A DNA stretch of 32,109 nt from UBA93 sp964477205 (GTDB lineage: Archaea > Micrarchaeota > Micrarchaeia > Norongarragalinales > Norongarragalinaceae): positions 1-32,109 of the forward strand of contig CAYZDE010000007.1 of assembly GCA_964477205.1 (NCBI GenBank), read 5' to 3'. The notes below the pieces were generated by a model that saw nothing but the letters and a program-made list of their open reading frames with translations, was not told the DNA's origin and made no database searches. A program made the translations under genes and the position numbers. Shown one piece after another: positions 29,162 through 32,109 of the stretch. The first letter of the stretch is position 1. Every line of letters starts with the position of its first letter.

Positions 29162-29782
29162 GTGAGTATTGACGAAATCTTGTCGAAGATGCGCGAGTCG
29201 CGTGATTCCGAAGAAAAAAAATGCAAATTTTGTTCAACCGTCGGAGTGGACGGGGATGACGCATTGCGCGCGGAGTACTACCGCCGCATAATCGAGCGTT
29301 ATTCGAAGGTAGTATCGTTTGGAGAGGAGAAGAGCATTCCCGAGTTAAAGCGCATGGTTGCTCCCGGCGAGTGCGTTGAAGCAAAGGCCGCCGAGCTCGG
29401 CGGCGAGCGAGAAGCACTCGAATTCGTCAAGGCCCTGCCGTTATTGCACGCGAAGTTGAGCGTTTCCTTTTGGCTCTCGCCAAGAGAGGCACTTGAATTG
29501 GGTGCGGGCGACGTGATGGACAAGGCCGTTTTATTGTGCTCCTTGCTGCTGGCGCAAAGCGTTAATGTTTTCCTGCGCGTAATCGAATTGGACGGGGGAA
29601 CAAAGCACCCGGTCGTCCTGGTGAAAAGCGAGCGGGGGGCCTGCGTTTTGGATGCGGTTAGCGGCGATTCTTTTGACGGGTCGAACATTGAGGCCGCTTT
29701 AAGGCAATTATCATTCGAAGGCAAGCCGTATGCGCGCTCGCTGTACGAGTTCAACAATGCTAATTACGAGTCTTTCCAGTAA
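29162..29782 (+). CDS. Transglutaminase-like fold protein lacking the catalytic Cys
   Basis: 206 residues, starting GTG. The central part LELGAGDVMDKAVLLCSLLL parallels the transglutaminase/cysteine-protease core (usually GxGDCxDKAxLLxSLLRA), where the catalytic Cys is replaced by Val; KHPVVLV and GACVLDAVSGD sit where the His and Asp are expected, with no convincing catalytic dyad (the His precedes PVV rather than AWV). Upstream is a CKFC pair (residues ~21-24). Likely a non-enzymatic relative or a binding protein. Possible alternative: a wholly different fold, as similarity rests on short motifs. Confidence 0.55.
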   Translation: MSIDEILSKMRESRDSEEKKCKFCSTVGVDGDDALRAEYYRRIIERYSKVVSFGEEKSIPELKRMVAPGECVEAKAAELGGEREALEFVKALPLLHAKLSVSFWLSPREALELGAGDVMDKAVLLCSLLLAQSVNVFLRVIELDGGTKHPVVLVKSERGACVLDAVSGDSFDGSNIEAALRQLSFEGKPYARSLYEFNNANYESFQ

Positions 29783-29822
29783 CGCATTTATACACTTTCA
29801 GCTTTAATTTATAAGTGATTTT

Positions 29823-29999
29823 ATGACCGTACAGGTTGACAATTCTAAGTGTATTGGTTGCGCTGGTTGCGTGGGTTTGTGCCCTGTCGGCGCATTAACT
29901 TTAGTCGAGAACAAAATCGTTTGCGATAAAGAGAAGTGCATTAACTGCGGGATTTGCGTTAAGGTTTGCCCGGCGAGCGCGTTGAGGTTATTGGAATGA
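29823..29999 (+). CDS. 2[4Fe-4S] ferredoxin coupled to geranylgeranyl reductase
   Basis: 58 residues with two full cluster motifs, CIGCAGCVGLCP and CINCGICVKVCP, the classic clostridial-type ferredoxin. Its stop overlaps the geranylgeranyl reductase ATG by four nt (ATGA), so both are made together. In Methanosarcina acetivorans a ferredoxin encoded next to the geranylgeranyl reductase supplies the electrons for lipid saturation, and the same role is the natural reading here. Confidence 0.93.
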   Translation: MTVQVDNSKCIGCAGCVGLCPVGALTLVENKIVCDKEKCINCGICVKVCPASALRLLE

Positions 30000-31165
30000 A
30001 TTACGATGCCGTAGTAATCGGAGCAGGCCCTGCAGGGTCGAGTTTCGCCCGCGAGGCGGCAAAGGGCGGCTTGAACGTGGTCGTTGTCGACAAGAAAAAG
30101 GATTTGGGCAGTCCCGTGCGCTGCGGTGAAGGCATCGGCATGCACTGGATTGACGACTTGGGCCTTAAGATCAACGAAGGCGTCGGCTACAAAATCGACG
30201 GTGCTGCGGTTTACGCGCCTGACGGCCGTGAACTCGTAATCAGCAACCCGGAAACAAAAGGATACGTAGTCGAACGCAAGATTTTCGACAAGCACATTGC
30301 AATTAGCGCGGCCCGCGCCGGCGCGCATTTCATGCCTAAAACAATGGTTACGGGCCTCGTTAAAGACGGTGACGCGATAGCCGGCGTCAAGGTGTTGCAT
30401 GACGGCGAGGAATTCGAGTTGCGCGCGCCCCTCGTGGTTTCCGCTGAGGGCATGGAAGCGAAGATTGCGCGCGAAGCCGGGTTTAATGCTCAAGCAAACC
30501 CTAACGAAGTTGACACTTGCTACGAGTACGAGATGGTTAACGTGGAGTGCCGCCGGTTAATCGAATTATATTTCGGGAATGAGCTCGCTCCCCGCGGTTA
30601 TGTTTGGGTTTTTCCAAAGGGTGATGATTATGCTAATGTCGGAATCGGCGTTGGCGGCAACACTGGCGCTGACCCGAAGGCATTACTAGACCAGTTCATT
30701 GCCTCTAATGCGCGCTTTGCTAAGGCCGAGCCGATTGAAGTAAAGGGCGGCATAATCAGCGTTGGCGCCCCCATTGACTCGTTCGTCAAGGATAACTTCC
30801 TGGTAATCGGCACTGCGGCGCATCAAGTGGACCCGATTCACGGCGGGGGAATAGGGCTTGCCATTGAAGCAGGTGAAATCGCGGCGAAGCACGTTATTGC
30901 CGCTTGCGAGAAGCAGGATTATTCGGAGGCGGCGTTGAAGCCTTACGAGGTCGAGTGGCGTGAATTGCAAGGGCCGAAGCTCGCCAAGCGCTTGAAGCTG
31001 AGTAAAGTCCTTGAGCAACTCTCGGATAAGGATTTCAACCACATTTTCAGGGAGATCGGCCAATCGGATTTACTCAAAGTGCTTGATTCCGACTTCAAAG
31101 CGGTGGCCGCGAAAATCTTATTAAAGAGACCGACTCTCATAAAGGTCCTTAGAGCATTGATGTGA
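29996..31165 (+). CDS. Geranylgeranyl reductase family flavoprotein (archaeal lipid saturation)
   Basis: 389 residues, saturating the isoprenoid chains of archaeal membrane lipids (digeranylgeranylglycerophospholipid reductase). FAD-binding DAVVIGAGPAGSSFAREAAK, PVRCGEG (conserved PxxC with C43), the active-site motif YVWVFPKGDDYANVGIG, second FAD motif VIGTAAHQVDPIHGGGIG. ATG overlaps the ferredoxin stop by four nt. C-terminal region is helical and basic (LLKRPTLIKVLRALM), perhaps for membrane contact. The upstream in-frame region belongs to the ferredoxin gene, not to this protein. Confidence 0.94.
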   Translation: MNYDAVVIGAGPAGSSFAREAAKGGLNVVVVDKKKDLGSPVRCGEGIGMHWIDDLGLKINEGVGYKIDGAAVYAPDGRELVISNPETKGYVVERKIFDKHIAISAARAGAHFMPKTMVTGLVKDGDAIAGVKVLHDGEEFELRAPLVVSAEGMEAKIAREAGFNAQANPNEVDTCYEYEMVNVECRRLIELYFGNELAPRGYVWVFPKGDDYANVGIGVGGNTGADPKALLDQFIASNARFAKAEPIEVKGGIISVGAPIDSFVKDNFLVIGTAAHQVDPIHGGGIGLAIEAGEIAAKHVIAACEKQDYSEAALKPYEVEWRELQGPKLAKRLKLSKVLEQLSDKDFNHIFREIGQSDLLKVLDSDFKAVAAKILLKRPTLIKVLRALM

Positions 31166-31173
31166 TTATCTAA

Positions 31174-31353
31174 ATGGCCAAGAAAATTTCTTATACGATT
31201 TACGAGAAGGCGCGCATTATCGGAGCGCGTGCCTTGCAGCTCTCGATGGGTGCCCCCCCGTTAACGGATGCCGGCGAAGAGTTCTTGAGTCCCGTGTCCC
31301 TAGCGAAGATGGAGTTCGAGGCAAACCTCGTGCCACTCAAAATAGTACGCTGA
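31174..31353 (+). CDS. rpoK: DNA-directed RNA polymerase subunit K (Rpb6/omega homologue)
   Basis: 59 residues. Typical pattern YTIYEKARIIGARALQLSMG, then a short linker and SLAKMEFEANLVPLKIVR, as in archaeal RpoK/Rpb6. The ARIIGARALQ helix and final basic VR are family hallmarks. It assembles on the RNA polymerase clamp. Starts eight nt after the geranylgeranyl reductase stop, so it is probably on the same mRNA. Too short to be found by length alone, but identification is firm. Confidence 0.93.
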   Translation: MAKKISYTIYEKARIIGARALQLSMGAPPLTDAGEEFLSPVSLAKMEFEANLVPLKIVR

Positions 31354-31371
31354 ATTTTTCGATTGTTTTCT

Positions 31372-32109
31372 TTACTCGTAGCGGAGCGCGTCCACTGGCT
31401 TGAGGCCCGCGGCTTGGCGTGCGGGTAAAACTCCCGAGATGCTCCCGATTACGAACGAGAAAGCGAGCGCGCCGATTATCAGTTCAGGGGAGAACGATGC
31501 CTTCAACAACGCGGAGCCGAGCGCTTGCTCCGCTATTATTTCGGTTAGTTTACCTAGGCCCATGCCGATTAGTATGCCGACGAGCCCGCCGACCATTCCG
31601 AGCAACCCGGATTCGATTAGGAATAGCGTCATGATGTCCGTGTTAGTCGCGCCGATGGACTTCATTATGCCGATTTCGCGGGTGCGCTCGAGCACGGAGG
31701 TGTACATGGTGTTCATGATGCCTACGCCGCCTACGAGTAGCGAGATCGCGGCGATGCCGACTATCATCGCCTGCACGACTCCGAGTATGGCGCCGAAACT
31801 CTCCATTAATTGCTCAGAGGTGGAAACGCTGAACGTCTCCGAGCCCTCGTCCTCGTGGCGCGTCTTGCGGAGCTTGTCTTCTATGTCTTCGGCGACTTCC
31901 GCCGGCTCGTAACCCGGCTTTATTTGCGCGTAAATCATCGCGACTGATTCCTCGTCGTCGTACAAGTCGCGCGCATCGTCGAGCGTGATCATTACCATCG
32001 AGTCGTCCTGGTTGTTGCCCATGCTTTCGAGTATTCCGACTACACGGTAATCCTTTCCCTCAATGATGATTTTCGAGCCGATTTTCGCTTGCCTGTCGAA
32101 CAAGCCGTC
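31372..32109 (-). CDS. MacB/FtsX-family ABC transporter permease, C-terminal part
   Basis: Open to the window end, so the N-terminal half is missing. Encodes the end of a periplasmic MacB-like domain (GSKIIIEGKDYRVVGILESM, then MVMITLDDARDLYDDEE) and three C-terminal TM helices with FtsX marks: VGGVGIMNTMYTSVLERTRE, IGIMKSIGATNTDIMTLFLI, and a GVLPARQAAGLKPVDALRYE ending. Expected partner, an ATPase, is outside the window. Could export peptides, lipoprotein-like substrates or lipids. Confidence 0.9.
   Translation of the reverse strand, partial: DGLFDRQAKIGSKIIIEGKDYRVVGILESMGNNQDDSMVMITLDDARDLYDDEESVAMIYAQIKPGYEPAEVAEDIEDKLRKTRHEDEGSETFSVSTSEQLMESFGAILGVVQAMIVGIAAISLLVGGVGIMNTMYTSVLERTREIGIMKSIGATNTDIMTLFLIESGLLGMVGGLVGILIGMGLGKLTEIIAEQALGSALLKASFSPELIIGALAFSFVIGSISGVLPARQAAGLKPVDALRYE

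Noticed and set aside
1..32109. CRISPR arrays, insertion sequences, rRNA genes
   Set aside because: No regularly spaced repeats with unique spacers, no transposase motif, and no rRNA sequence recognised anywhere in the window.

Overview
This is a gene-dense archaeal chromosome segment. The archaeal markers are RNA polymerase subunit K, TFE, a single-fold histone, NreA with a PCNA-binding tail, D-aminoacyl-tRNA deacylase DTD2, ABCE1, Trm56, an aCPSF2-type beta-CASP nuclease, GTP-dependent dephospho-CoA kinase and geranylgeranyl reductase. Genes are short and tightly packed. Same-strand neighbours often share 4-nt ATGA/GTGA junctions, and six convergent pairs share a 4-nt stop overlap. Several starts are TTG/GTG or look leaderless. 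The bacterial-type GpmI and the compact genes would fit a DPANN lineage such as Diapherotrites or Micrarchaeota, but the assignment is a guess.

Layout. 1-2412: a padR-iscS-iscU operon, then tRNA-Cys running directly into a NUDIX gene. 2443-4939: rhomboid protease, tRNA-Lys with a T-loop intron divergent from trm56, TFE with a long basic tail, and initiator tRNA-Met. 5051-6782: dcd, a winged-helix gene, a beta-sandwich protein and a PRC-barrel protein on the minus strand. 6837-10451: enolase and phosphoglycerate mutase, zinc-ribbon protein, two tiny membrane proteins, ferredoxin. 10448-16228: a coiled-coil protein, dephospho-CoA kinase, a hypothetical, then ABCE1, a methyltransferase and two peptidases. 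16323-21592: OB-fold protein, RecJ-like DHH nuclease, histone, an AAA+ ATPase with a repeat array upstream, NreA and DTD2.

The most striking region is 21629-25323, which holds every component of a eukaryote-type ubiquitin cascade. These are an E1-like adenylating enzyme, a RING-like protein fused to a winged helix, an Rpn11-like JAMM protease, a ubiquitin-like protein ending in Gly-Gly, and an E2 with HPN and an active-site Cys. Two genes of unknown role accompany them: an acidic low-complexity protein and a 39-residue ORF coupled to E2. The layout is E1 facing a RING-JAMM-acidic operon, which is transcribed divergently from ubl-E2-small ORF. The cascade can be read as E1 activates Ubl, E2 carries it, the RING protein picks targets, and the JAMM protease removes it. 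This is inference from motifs. The RING-E2-E1-Ubl-JAMM set resembles the published Caldiarchaeum subterraneum cluster.

25324-27554 is the least coding part: an uncharacterised membrane protein gene, a ribbon-helix-helix regulator with a perfect inverted-repeat operator and a hairpin-T terminator, and two AT-rich stretches with inverted repeats. 27555-32109 returns to housekeeping genes: winged helix, beta-CASP nuclease, a transglutaminase-like protein lacking the catalytic Cys, ferredoxin, geranylgeranyl reductase, rpoK, and a MacB/FtsX permease cut by the window end.
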